A stretch of 5,852 nt of DNA from Betaproteobacteria bacterium (GCA_019237595.1 JAFAGU010000253.1:1-5852); one strand, 5' to 3'; positions 1-5,825 are shown, counted from the stretch's first letter. The notes: generated by a model not told the origin, from the sequence alone. Program-made: numbers and translations.

Positions 1-1
1 C

Positions 2-754
2 GGCATTGCCACGCTGCCCGGCAAGCTCGTCGATTGCGCCTCGGGCGATATTTCGCGCAACGAATTGTTCCTCGTGGAAGGCGATTCCGCGGGCGGCTCG
101 GCGAAGGAGGCGCGCGACAAGGAGACGCAGGCGCTGCTGCCGCTCCGCGGCAAGGTGCTGAACACGATGTCGAAGGACAGCCGCACCGTGCTCTCCAACA
201 AGGAGCTGCAGGCGATCGCCACGGCGATCGGCGTGGATCCCCACGGGACCGAGGAGCAGGTCGACATGGGCGGCTTGAGATACGGAAAAGTCATCGTGAT
301 GACCGACGCCGACGTCGACGGCGGCCACATCCAGGCGCTCCTCCTCACCTTCTTCTTCATGCACGCGCCGCGCCTCGTCGAGCGAGGCCACCTCTATGTG
401 GCGCAGCCGCCGCTCTATAAGGTCGAAGTGCCTCAAAAGAACAAGCCTTCAAGAAGGATCTATTGTTTGGACGACGACGAGCTTGAAGAGACCCTCGGAC
501 AGCTCAAGAAGGAAAAGGTGAAGGAGGGCAGCTGGGAGATCTCGCGCTTCAAGGGGCTGGGCGAGATGAGCCCGGAGCAGCTCTGGGAGACGACGATGAA
601 TCCGGATACACGCCGCCTCGTGAAGATGGACCTCGACCTGAAGAACCTGAAGAAGGTGCGCAGCACCTTCGAGCTCCTCATGGACTCGGGCGAGGCCGAG
701 GGGCGGCGCAACTGGATGCGGGAGCACTGGAAGACGGTTGAAGCGGACGTCTGA
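2..754 (+). CDS. parE: DNA topoisomerase IV subunit B, 3' part (5' end outside the window)
   Basis: C-terminal 250 residues of the ATPase/TOPRIM subunit of topoisomerase IV, which with ParC decatenates sister chromosomes and relaxes supercoils. The frame is open from base 2; the N-terminal GHKL ATPase and transducer domains lie upstream of the window. Visible TOPRIM motifs are E-G-D-S-A-G-G-S with the catalytic Glu at fragment residue 26, P-L-R-G-K-V-L-N at 47-54, and the metal-binding D-A-D-V-D-G with Asp at 102, 104 and 106. The conserved tail motifs F-K-G-L-G-E-M (183-189) and Q-L-W-E-T-T-M-N-P follow. ParE rather than GyrB is chosen because there is no large GyrB-type insertion after the TOPRIM motifs and because parC follows. 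The reading frame looks intact to its TGA. The last 17 bases overlap the next small gene. A short stretch near 430-475 is less GC-rich than the rest. Confidence 0.95.
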   Translation, partial: GIATLPGKLVDCASGDISRNELFLVEGDSAGGSAKEARDKETQALLPLRGKVLNTMSKDSRTVLSNKELQAIATAIGVDPHGTEEQVDMGGLRYGKVIVMTDADVDGGHIQALLLTFFFMHAPRLVERGHLYVAQPPLYKVEVPQKNKPSRRIYCLDDDELEETLGQLKKEKVKEGSWEISRFKGLGEMSPEQLWETTMNPDTRRLVKMDLDLKNLKKVRSTFELLMDSGEAEGRRNWMREHWKTVEADV

Positions 755-971
755 CAAGAAGCGCAAGGCCGTCTGGGAGCGTGGCTATAAGGGCCACGTC
801 CTGTGGCTTGGCAAGGCCAAGCTGGGAAAAGTCACCCTCGTCGATGCCAGCCGCTATGCCTGGGAAGCCGCCGGGCGCATGGGCGAATGCGAGACCCTGG
901 AGCGCGCGAGGAAGGAAGTCGAATACGCCGTGCTCGTAGCCGACAAGCAAATGGACCTCTTCAATGGATAA
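738..971 (+). CDS. Small conserved-looking protein between parE and parC, with a candidate sliding-clamp binding tail
   Basis: A 77-residue protein of a family I do not recognise. The only plausible start is TTG at 738, with a modest GGAAG upstream (729-733); I see no in-frame ATG near it. The N-terminus is very basic (K/R at 2, 3, 7-10). Residues about 19-35 alternate like a beta hairpin (H-V-L-W-L-G, then L-G-K-V-T-L-V). Y-A-W-E at 40-43 could be a third strand, and L-E-R-A-R-K-E-V-E-Y-A-V at 54-65 looks helical. The tail ends Q71-M-D-L-F75-N-G, matching the known QL[S/D]LF clamp-binding consensus except for Met at position 2. There is no signal peptide or membrane segment, so it is probably cytoplasmic. 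It overlaps parE by 17 bases and parC by 8, which suggests co-expression with topoisomerase IV. That the frame is a real gene is likely from its spacing, uninterrupted frame and sensible composition. Any role in guiding topoisomerase IV is inference. Confidence 0.75.
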   Translation: MKRTSDKKRKAVWERGYKGHVLWLGKAKLGKVTLVDASRYAWEAAGRMGECETLERARKEVEYAVLVADKQMDLFNG

Positions 972-3267
972 CCCGACCCGAGACCTCTTCACCCCCGACA
1001 ACGGCGACGAAGCGGCGCCCATCGACCAGCACGCCTCGCACGCCTACCTCGGCTACGCGGTCTCCACGGTCAAGGCGCGCGCGCTGCCCGAGATCGCCGA
1101 CGGGCTCAAGCCCGTGCAGCGGCGCATCCTCTTCGCCATGGCCGACACGCCGGGCGGCGCGCAGGGCTACTCCAAGTGCGCCCGCTACGTCGGCGAAGTG
1201 CTCGGCAAGTACCACCCGCACGGCGACAGCTCCACCTACGAGGCGATGGTGCACCTCGCGCAGCCCTTCTCGATGCGCTATCCCCTCATCGACGGGCAGG
1301 GCAACTTCGGCTCGCGCGACGGCGATGCCGCCGCGGCCTACCGCTACACCGAAGCGAAGCTCTCGCGCTACGCCGAATTGCTCCTCTCGGAGCTCGGCGA
1401 AGGAACGGTGGACTTCCAGAAGAACTACGACGGCAAGTTCGACGAGCCGGCGCTGCTCCCCGCGCGCCTGCCGTTCGGGCTGCTGAACGGCTCCTTCGGC
1501 ATTCCCGTCGGTTTTTCGACCCGCATTCCTTCCCACAACCTCAAGGAAGTGGCCGCGGCCGCGGCGCACGTCATCAAGCATGCGCGCGCGAAGCTCGAGG
1601 ACGTTCTCGAGATCCTGCCGGGGCCCGACTTCCCCGGCGGCGGCCAGGTCATCTCGCCGCCGGAGGAGATTCGCCAGGCGTACGAGACGGGTCGCGGTTC
1701 GCTCGTCCTGAAGGCGCGATACGAAAAGGAATCGCTCGCGCGCGGCCAGTGGCGCATCGTCATCAAGGAGCTGCCGCACGGCGTCTCGGTGAAGCAGGTG
1801 ATGGAGGAGATCGAGGCGCTCGCGAATCCGAAGCCGGGCCTGGGCAAGAAGGAGGTCTCGCAGGAGCAAAAGCGCCTGAAGCAGTTCATCCTCGACCAGG
1901 TCGAGTCGGCGCGCGACGAATCCGACCGCAAGTCGAAGCTGCGCCTCGTCATCGAGCCGCGGAGCTCGCGCCAGGATCCCGACGAGATGATGGCCGCGCT
2001 CATGGTCCACACCTCGCTCGAGACGCGCTACGCGGTCAACCTCACCTGGCTCGGGCTCGACGGCCTGCCGGAGACCAAGGGCCTGCTCGACATCCTGCGC
2101 GAGTGGGGCGAGTTCCGCGTGCAGACGGTGCGCCGGCGCACCAAGTTCCGGCTCGACAAGGTCCAGGAGCGGCACGAGATCGTCATGGGACGCCTGCTGG
2201 CGTACGTGAAGATCGACGAGATCATCAAGCTCATCCGCGCGAGCGAGGACCAGGCCGAGGCGAAGTTGAATCTGCAAAAACGATTCAAGTTCACCGAAAG
2301 GCAAAGCCAGGACATCGTCGACCTGAGGCTCGGCCAGCTCACCAAGCTCGACGGCATCAAGCTGAACGAGGAAAGGAAGGAGCTCGAGAACCAGAGGAAG
2401 AGCCTGAAGGACATCCTCGGCGACGAGAAGGAGCTGAGGAAGCTCGTCGTGCAGGAGCTCGCCGAGGACGCGAAGAAATACGGCGACGAGCGACGCACGC
2501 TCATCAAGCCCGCCGAGCGCGCGCAGGTCGAGCGCACCGTCGTGGAGGAGCCGATCACGGTGATCCTCTCGCAGAAGGGCTGGATCCGCGCGCGCACCGG
2601 TCACGGCCTGGATGCTTCCCAGTTGTCCTTCAAGGACGGCGATTCGCTGCTGATGACGCTCGAGTGCAAGACCACCGACCCGGTAATCGTCCTCGCCGCC
2701 TCCGGGAAGAGCTTCACCGTCGACGCGGCGGAGATCCCCTCCGGCCGCGGCGACGGCGCGCCGATGAACACGCTCGTCAACTCATCCTCCGACGACATCG
2801 TCTGGATCGCGAGCGGCGACCCGAAGGCGAAGCTCCTCATGAACAGCTCCGCGGGCCTGGGCTTCGTCTGCAGCCTCGGCGACCTCGTCACCAAGACGCG
2901 CCAGGGCAAGGACTTCATGAAGGTGGAAGAAGGCGCGCGCGCCCAGAAGCCCTGCCGCATCGACGCCGGCCTTTCCTACGTGGCCGCGCTGTCGTCCGAT
3001 GCTCGGCTCCTCCTCTTCCCGCTCGACGAGGTGCCCGAGCGGCCGAACGGCGGCGTGGGCGTGCAGCTCCTTGCGCTGCCGGAAGGCGAGTCGCTCGCTT
3101 CCGTGGCGCTCAGCGATGCAAAATCCCTTGTCGTCTCTGGAATCAAGCGGAAGAATCGCGCCGTCGAGACGCTCGAGGCGAAGGCGCTCGCCGAGCACGT
3201 CGGCAAGCGCGCGCAGCGCGGGCGCCTCGCGGACGTGGGGTTCCGGCCCGACCGGCTCGGGGAGTAG
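964..3267 (+). CDS. parC: DNA topoisomerase IV subunit A
   Basis: The 767-residue DNA-cleaving subunit of topoisomerase IV, close in length to the E. coli protein (about 750). The helix-turn-helix/cleavage core opens with R-A-L-P-E-I-A-D-G-L-K-P-V-Q-R-R at 39-54. The active-site tyrosine is Y128 in R-Y-T-E. The quinolone-determining segment reads H-P-H-G-D-S-S-T-Y-E, with S89 and E93 matching the drug-susceptible S80 and E84 of E. coli. A Lys/Glu-rich coiled-coil region lies around 400-500. The C-terminal beta-propeller starts near 528, with a degenerate box T-R-Q-G-K-D-F-M at 645-652 instead of the GyrA QRRGGKG-type box, which supports ParC over GyrA. The ATG at 964 is chosen because it overlaps the upstream stop in an ATGGATAA arrangement. 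There is no strong Shine-Dalgarno sequence, so coupled initiation is likely. A G-x-x-D-L-F-like N-terminal extension (T-R-D-L-F) precedes the core. Confidence 0.97.
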   Translation: MDNPTRDLFTPDNGDEAAPIDQHASHAYLGYAVSTVKARALPEIADGLKPVQRRILFAMADTPGGAQGYSKCARYVGEVLGKYHPHGDSSTYEAMVHLAQPFSMRYPLIDGQGNFGSRDGDAAAAYRYTEAKLSRYAELLLSELGEGTVDFQKNYDGKFDEPALLPARLPFGLLNGSFGIPVGFSTRIPSHNLKEVAAAAAHVIKHARAKLEDVLEILPGPDFPGGGQVISPPEEIRQAYETGRGSLVLKARYEKESLARGQWRIVIKELPHGVSVKQVMEEIEALANPKPGLGKKEVSQEQKRLKQFILDQVESARDESDRKSKLRLVIEPRSSRQDPDEMMAALMVHTSLETRYAVNLTWLGLDGLPETKGLLDILREWGEFRVQTVRRRTKFRLDKVQERHEIVMGRLLAYVKIDEIIKLIRASEDQAEAKLNLQKRFKFTERQSQDIVDLRLGQLTKLDGIKLNEERKELENQRKSLKDILGDEKELRKLVVQELAEDAKKYGDERRTLIKPAERAQVERTVVEEPITVILSQKGWIRARTGHGLDASQLSFKDGDSLLMTLECKTTDPVIVLAASGKSFTVDAAEIPSGRGDGAPMNTLVNSSSDDIVWIASGDPKAKLLMNSSAGLGFVCSLGDLVTKTRQGKDFMKVEEGARAQKPCRIDAGLSYVAALSSDARLLLFPLDEVPERPNGGVGVQLLALPEGESLASVALSDAKSLVVSGIKRKNRAVETLEAKALAEHVGKRAQRGRLADVGFRPDRLGE

Positions 3268-3272
3268 GGGGC

Positions 3273-3277
3273 GGGAG
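3273..3277 (+). promoter_or_regulatory. Ribosome binding site deciding the TTG start at 3283
   Basis: GGGAG lies 5 bases before TTG at 3283. The nearby ATG at 3278 is in another frame and meets a stop within about a dozen codons. The parC stop codon at 3265 is in frame with the cyclase, so no earlier start is possible beyond the five intervening codons, none of which is a start. This supports TTG as the real initiator. Confidence 0.55.
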
Positions 3278-3282
3278 ATGAT

Positions 3283-4503
3283 TTGGAAAAGGCCCAGCTC
3301 GGCCCGTCGCTGATCCAGGCGCTTCGCCCGGCCTGGACGGCGGGCGCGATCCTCGCCGCGGCGGTGCTAGCCGCGTGGCTCGGCCCGCCGCTGCCGCCTT
3401 CGCTCGTCGGCTTAAACAGCGCCGGGCCCTATACGCTCATCGCCGCGGCGCTCGCGGTCGCCGCATGGTTCAACCGGGAGCGGGCGTTCGTCCTTTCGCT
3501 CTCGCTCCTTGCCGCGTTCGCGGCATACGACTTCGTGCCGGCCGCCCGCGTCTATTCCGCTGCGGCGGTGCTCGTGCCGGCAAACGCGGTCCTCGCGCTC
3601 GTCTTCCCGGAGCGGGGCGCGCGCTTCGGCCAGGCGTGGAAGTGGCTCGCGCTCCTCCTCTGCGAGGCGGCGCTCGTCTATGTCGTGCGCGACGCCCTCC
3701 CGCTCGAGAGCTTCTGGCTGCGCACGCCGCCGGCGCCGCCGCTCGTTTCGCGGCTCGCGTTTGCCGCCGCGCTCGCCGCCGCGCTGTGGCGCGCGTGGCC
3801 GAACCACACGCCGCTCGAGATGGGCATCGCGGGCGCGCTCGGCGCCTACTTCCTCGCGTGCGGATGGTGGACCGACGCGCACGTGTACGCGGTGTTCATG
3901 GCGGCGTGCGGGGCGCTCCTCCTCGTCGCAGTGCTCCAGGAATCGCACCGCATGGCCTTCCGCGACGCCCTGACCGGGCTGCCGAACCGCCGCGCGCTCG
4001 AAGAGGACCTGCGCGCGCTCGAGCCGCCCTACGTCGTCGCCATGGTCGACGTGGATCACTTCAAGAAATTCAACGACACGCACGGTCACGACATCGGCGA
4101 CCAGGTGCTGAAGCTCGTCGCGGCGCGCCTGGACGAGACGGCGGAGGGCGCCGCTCGTGCCTTCCGGTACGGCGGCGAGGAATTCACCGTGCTCTTTCGC
4201 AACGCGCACCTCGCCGAGGTGATGCCCCGCCTCGAGGCCATGCGGGCGGCAGTCGAGATGCACAAGATGACGATCCGCGGCAAGGACCGACCGAAGGACC
4301 CGAAGGAAGGCGCGAAGCGCCGCACGGCCGGGGCGCCCGCGAAGCCCGACTTCGATCGCACCGACCAGCTCCTCTCCGTGACGGTGAGCATCGGTGGCGC
4401 GGAGCCCGGGAAGCGGCTGAAGACCCCGCAGGAAGTCGTCAAGGGCGCCGACGAAGCCCTTTATCGAGCGAAGGAGCGGGGCCGCAATCGCGTCAGCCGC
4501 TGA
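3283..4503 (+). CDS. Membrane-anchored GGDEF protein, probable diguanylate cyclase
   Basis: A 406-residue protein predicted to make cyclic di-GMP from two GTP at the inner membrane. The first 220 residues hold about seven or eight hydrophobic segments (near 17-34, 48-63, 67-85, 90-108, 117-135, 155-170, 180-197 and 200-218), with no recognised sensor domain. The GGDEF domain begins at R-D-A-L-T-G-L-P-N-R-R (227-237). Metal-binding D256 sits in M-V-D-V-D-H-F-K-K-F-N-D, and the active-site loop is G-G-E-E-F at 297-301, an active-type signature. The inhibitory RxxD site expected just before it is absent (E-G-A-A there), so classical product inhibition is not expected. A charged insert of about 30 residues (332-362, K/R/D/P-rich) precedes V-T-V-S-I-G. 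There is no EAL domain. It lies 15 bases downstream of parC and may be read from the same transcript. The signal it senses cannot be told from the sequence. Confidence 0.9.
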   Translation: MEKAQLGPSLIQALRPAWTAGAILAAAVLAAWLGPPLPPSLVGLNSAGPYTLIAAALAVAAWFNRERAFVLSLSLLAAFAAYDFVPAARVYSAAAVLVPANAVLALVFPERGARFGQAWKWLALLLCEAALVYVVRDALPLESFWLRTPPAPPLVSRLAFAAALAAALWRAWPNHTPLEMGIAGALGAYFLACGWWTDAHVYAVFMAACGALLLVAVLQESHRMAFRDALTGLPNRRALEEDLRALEPPYVVAMVDVDHFKKFNDTHGHDIGDQVLKLVAARLDETAEGAARAFRYGGEEFTVLFRNAHLAEVMPRLEAMRAAVEMHKMTIRGKDRPKDPKEGAKRRTAGAPAKPDFDRTDQLLSVTVSIGGAEPGKRLKTPQEVVKGADEALYRAKERGRNRVSR

Positions 4504-4517
4504 AATGACGCGGCTGG

Positions 4518-4546
4518 GGTAATCCCTGGTCCGAGGGAGGGATACC
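4518..4546 (+). repeat. Imperfect inverted repeat between the cyclase and the first secreted-protein gene
   Basis: GGTAATCCCT (4518-4527) faces AGGGATACC (4538-4546) across a 10-base spacer. The arms are complementary except for one unpaired base. An alternative shorter hairpin, TCCCT/AGGGA with a 6-base loop, uses 4523-4527 and 4534-4538. There is no T-run after it, so it is not a standard intrinsic terminator. It could be a weak terminator of the cyclase transcript, an operator for the downstream genes, or chance. The rest of 4504-4596 shows no convincing -35/-10 pair. Confidence 0.4.
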
Positions 4547-4585
4547 GCGCGGCACGACCGTTGCATAGAGTCGCCCACTTAACTT

Positions 4586-4590
4586 AGGAG
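4586..4590 (+). promoter_or_regulatory. Strong ribosome binding site for the first secreted-protein gene
   Basis: AGGAG sits 6 bases before the ATG at 4597. It is the best Shine-Dalgarno match in the window, in a local AT-richer patch (CTTAACTTAGGAG). This suggests that the gene is translated independently and well, in contrast to its downstream partner. Confidence 0.75.
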
Positions 4591-4596
4591 ACTCTC

Positions 4597-5028
4597 ATGC
4601 GCATTCTTTCCCTCTTGGTGGGCGGCCTTGCGGCAGCCTCGTTCAGCGCCCTCGCGGCGGACATCCCGCAGTCGAAGACGGACAACGATCCGACGGTGAA
4701 GGGCAACACGGTCGACGCGACGAAGGGCTCGGCGAGCGCCGGCGCCTCCACGAGCACCGACAACTCGAGCACGGCGCAGGGCGACAGCTCCACGACCGGC
4801 GCCTCCGACAAGCCGGCGAAGACGAAGAAGCACAAGGCGAAGAAGGACAAGGGCGCGAGCTCCGGCACGTCGTCGCACTCCTCGCACGACTCGAGCGCGG
4901 CCGCGGGATCCTCCGGCCGCACCGCTTCCGGCTCGACCGACACGACGGCGCCCGCCGGCTCGAAGACGCGCAAGGAAGAAGGCGCGGGCACGGCCGACCA
5001 GAGCTCCGCGGGCTCGGGCGGCAAATAG
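4597..5028 (+). CDS. Exported low-complexity Ser/Thr/Ala/Lys-rich protein of unknown function
   Basis: A 143-residue protein I do not recognise. A clear Sec-type signal peptide covers residues 1-20 (basic R2, hydrophobic L-L-V-G-G-L-A-A-A, then S-A-L-A before A-D-I-P), so the mature protein is probably periplasmic or secreted. There is no lipobox cysteine; indeed the protein contains no Cys at all. The mature part is low complexity: Ser, Thr, Ala, Gly and Asp with recurring G-A-S triplets, a Lys cluster (K-P-A-K-T-K-K-H-K-A-K-K-D-K, roughly 73-86), then more Ser/Gly. It has almost no hydrophobic residues and is expected to be intrinsically disordered. The strong ribosome binding site and the signal peptide argue for a real gene. 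The next gene, also an exported small protein, begins 7 bases after its stop, so the two probably form a pair. No catalytic motif is visible. Confidence 0.8.
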   Translation: MRILSLLVGGLAAASFSALAADIPQSKTDNDPTVKGNTVDATKGSASAGASTSTDNSSTAQGDSSTTGASDKPAKTKKHKAKKDKGASSGTSSHSSHDSSAAAGSSGRTASGSTDTTAPAGSKTRKEEGAGTADQSSAGSGGK

Positions 5029-5035
5029 CCTCGCC

Positions 5036-5395
5036 ATGACGCGCAAGAACGTTCTTGCGCTCGCCGCCGCGGCGCTCGCCGCGGCGGCCGTGCTTCCCGC
5101 AGCTGCCGACGACCCCGTGAAGCCCGAAGGCCTGGGCGCCGGCCCCCACCGCGAATTCGGCCCTAACACCGGCGGCCCGGGCAAGCGCCGCCGCGATACC
5201 GACAGCGCGGCGCCGCAGGCGCCGCAGGGCTCCAGCACCGGCTCCTCCGCCACGCCCGAGGACGCCAATTCCGAGCACCAGCGCAGCGAGGACGAGCGGC
5301 GCGCGACCGAAAGCAAGGAAAAAATGAAGAAGAAGCCCGGCTACCGGCACGACGTGCAGCCGCCGCGCGCCTCCGGGACTTCCTTCCGCAGCTAG
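5036..5395 (+). CDS. Second exported small disordered protein of unknown function
   Basis: A 119-residue protein I do not recognise. Residues 1-25 form a signal peptide: T-R-K-N at the start, then an almost pure Ala/Leu core and V-L-P-A-A-A-D-D, with cleavage probably just before D-D-P. The mature part is Pro/Gly-rich (G-L-G-A-G-P-H-R-E-F-G-P-N-T-G-G-P-G), followed by K-R-R-R-D, a Ser/Gln/Ala stretch and a strongly charged segment (E-D-E-R-R-A-T-E-S-K-E-K-M-K-K-K). It has no Cys and few large hydrophobics, so it is likely disordered. The ATG at 5036 is only 7 bases after the preceding stop and has no visible Shine-Dalgarno sequence, so translation may depend on the upstream gene. Two perfect inverted repeats lie in its first 18 codons. 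It is probably a functional partner of the preceding protein, but this is inference from position and style only. Confidence 0.75.
   Translation: MTRKNVLALAAAALAAAAVLPAAADDPVKPEGLGAGPHREFGPNTGGPGKRRRDTDSAAPQAPQGSSTGSSATPEDANSEHQRSEDERRATESKEKMKKKPGYRHDVQPPRASGTSFRS
5041..5060 (+). repeat. Perfect 20-base palindrome just after a start codon
   Basis: GCGCAAGAAC is followed directly by its exact reverse complement. It starts two bases after the start codon at 5036-5038 and spans codons 2-9. In RNA it can form an 8-bp stem with a 4-base ACGU loop. As DNA it has the symmetry of a dimeric regulator's operator. Function is unknown. Confidence 0.85.
5063..5088 (+). repeat. Perfect 11-bp inverted repeat with a 4-base loop
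   Basis: GCCGCCGCGGC (5063-5073) and GCCGCGGCGGC (5078-5088) are exact reverse complements around GCTC. The repeat begins 2 bases after the preceding palindrome. It encodes the Ala-rich core of the signal peptide, where GC-only Ala codons make such symmetry easier to arise by chance. No T-run follows, so it is not a typical terminator. Confidence 0.75.
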
Positions 5396-5423
5396 GAAAC
5401 CGATTCCCCACTAAGCTTCCGGG

Positions 5424-5825
5424 ATGGCGATTCTCGTCCCGGAATCCGAGATCGAGCTCACCGCCGTGCGCGCCCAGGGCGCTGGCGGCCAGAACGTGAA
5501 CAAGGTGTCGAACGCAGTGCACCTGCGCTTCGACGTGCGCGCGTCGTCGCTGCCCGAGGCGGTGAAGGCGCGATTGTTGTCGCGCGGAGACCGCCGCGTC
5601 ACCGACGCCGGCGTGGTCGTCATCAAGGCGCAGGCGCACCGCAGCCTCGAGATGAATCGCGCCGAGGCGCTCTCGCGGCTCCATGCACTAGTCGCCGAGG
5701 CCGCTCGCGTGCCGAAGGCGCGCCGGCGCACACGCCCGACGTATGCCTCCCGGCAGGCGCGGCTGCGCGAGAAGAAGAACCGCTCGTCCGTGAAGTCGCT
5801 CCGCGCGAAGCGCTTCGATGAATAA
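5424..5825 (+). CDS. arfB: Alternative ribosome-rescue factor B (peptidyl-tRNA hydrolase for stalled ribosomes)
   Basis: A 133-residue ArfB (YaeJ) protein, near the usual ~140. Family members enter ribosomes stalled without a stop codon and hydrolyse the peptidyl-tRNA. The release-factor-type catalytic domain carries R-A-Q-G-A-G-G-Q-N-V-N-K with the GGQ triplet at residues 21-23. H-L-R-F-D-V-R-A-S-S-L-P and V-V-V-I-K-A-Q-A-H-R-S follow, as in the E. coli protein. The C-terminal tail from about 98 is highly basic (R-R-R-T-R-P-T, then R-L-R-E-K-K-N-R-S-S-V-K-S-L-R), as needed to occupy the empty mRNA channel. There is no codon-recognition domain, which separates it from RF1/RF2. ATG at 5424 gives the expected N-terminus, although the Shine-Dalgarno sequence is weak. 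It lies 28 bases after the second exported-protein gene. Its end overlaps a possible next start. Confidence 0.95.
   Translation: MAILVPESEIELTAVRAQGAGGQNVNKVSNAVHLRFDVRASSLPEAVKARLLSRGDRRVTDAGVVVIKAQAHRSLEMNRAEALSRLHALVAEAARVPKARRRTRPTYASRQARLREKKNRSSVKSLRAKRFDE

Noticed and set aside
982..990. Second clamp-like motif (T-R-D-L-F) at the ParC N-terminus
   Set aside because: It lacks the key Gln at the first position, so it does not fit the consensus.
1210..1245. Quinolone-resistance changes in ParC
   Set aside because: S89 and E93 match the susceptible-type residues; no resistance substitution is seen.
961..2604. Long reverse-strand open frame (547 codons) opposite parC
   Set aside because: It mirrors a clearly real gene in a GC-rich genome where antisense frames stay open by codon bias. 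Its composition (Leu/Arg/Glu/Asp/Val-rich, no motifs) is that of a shadow.
1176..3281. 701-codon + strand frame overlapping parC
   Set aside because: Arg/Ala/Gly-rich shadow of parC with no recognisable motif.
3265..3285. ParC-cyclase fusion by TAG readthrough
   Set aside because: The frames are shared, but the cyclase has its own ribosome binding site and start, and no readthrough signal is visible.
3412..4578. 388-codon reverse-strand frame opposite the cyclase
   Set aside because: Arg/Glu-rich antisense shadow; the forward frame has an unmistakable GGDEF domain.
4559..4590. Promoter elements (TTGCAT at 4561 with TAACTT at 4580; CGTT at 4559 as an EcfG-type -10)
   Set aside because: The TTGCAT spacing is about 13 bases, too short, and the -10 would run into the ribosome binding site. 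No GGAAC partner lies at the right distance for CGTT.
4813..4857. Histone H1-like DNA-binding tail in the Lys cluster of the first exported protein
   Set aside because: The protein has a clear signal peptide, so a nucleoid role is unlikely; the cluster is short.
5041..5060. LexA-type operator reading of the palindrome (GAAC...GTTC)
   Set aside because: The LexA form with GAAC and GTTC needs a 4-base gap. Here the halves abut, and the site is inside the coding region.
4579..5316. Reverse-strand frames (245 and 235 codons) opposite the exported-protein genes
   Set aside because: The forward frames have signal peptides and a good ribosome binding site. The reverse frames are Arg/Ala/Ser-rich without motifs. 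Confidence is lower here than at parC because the forward proteins are also low complexity.
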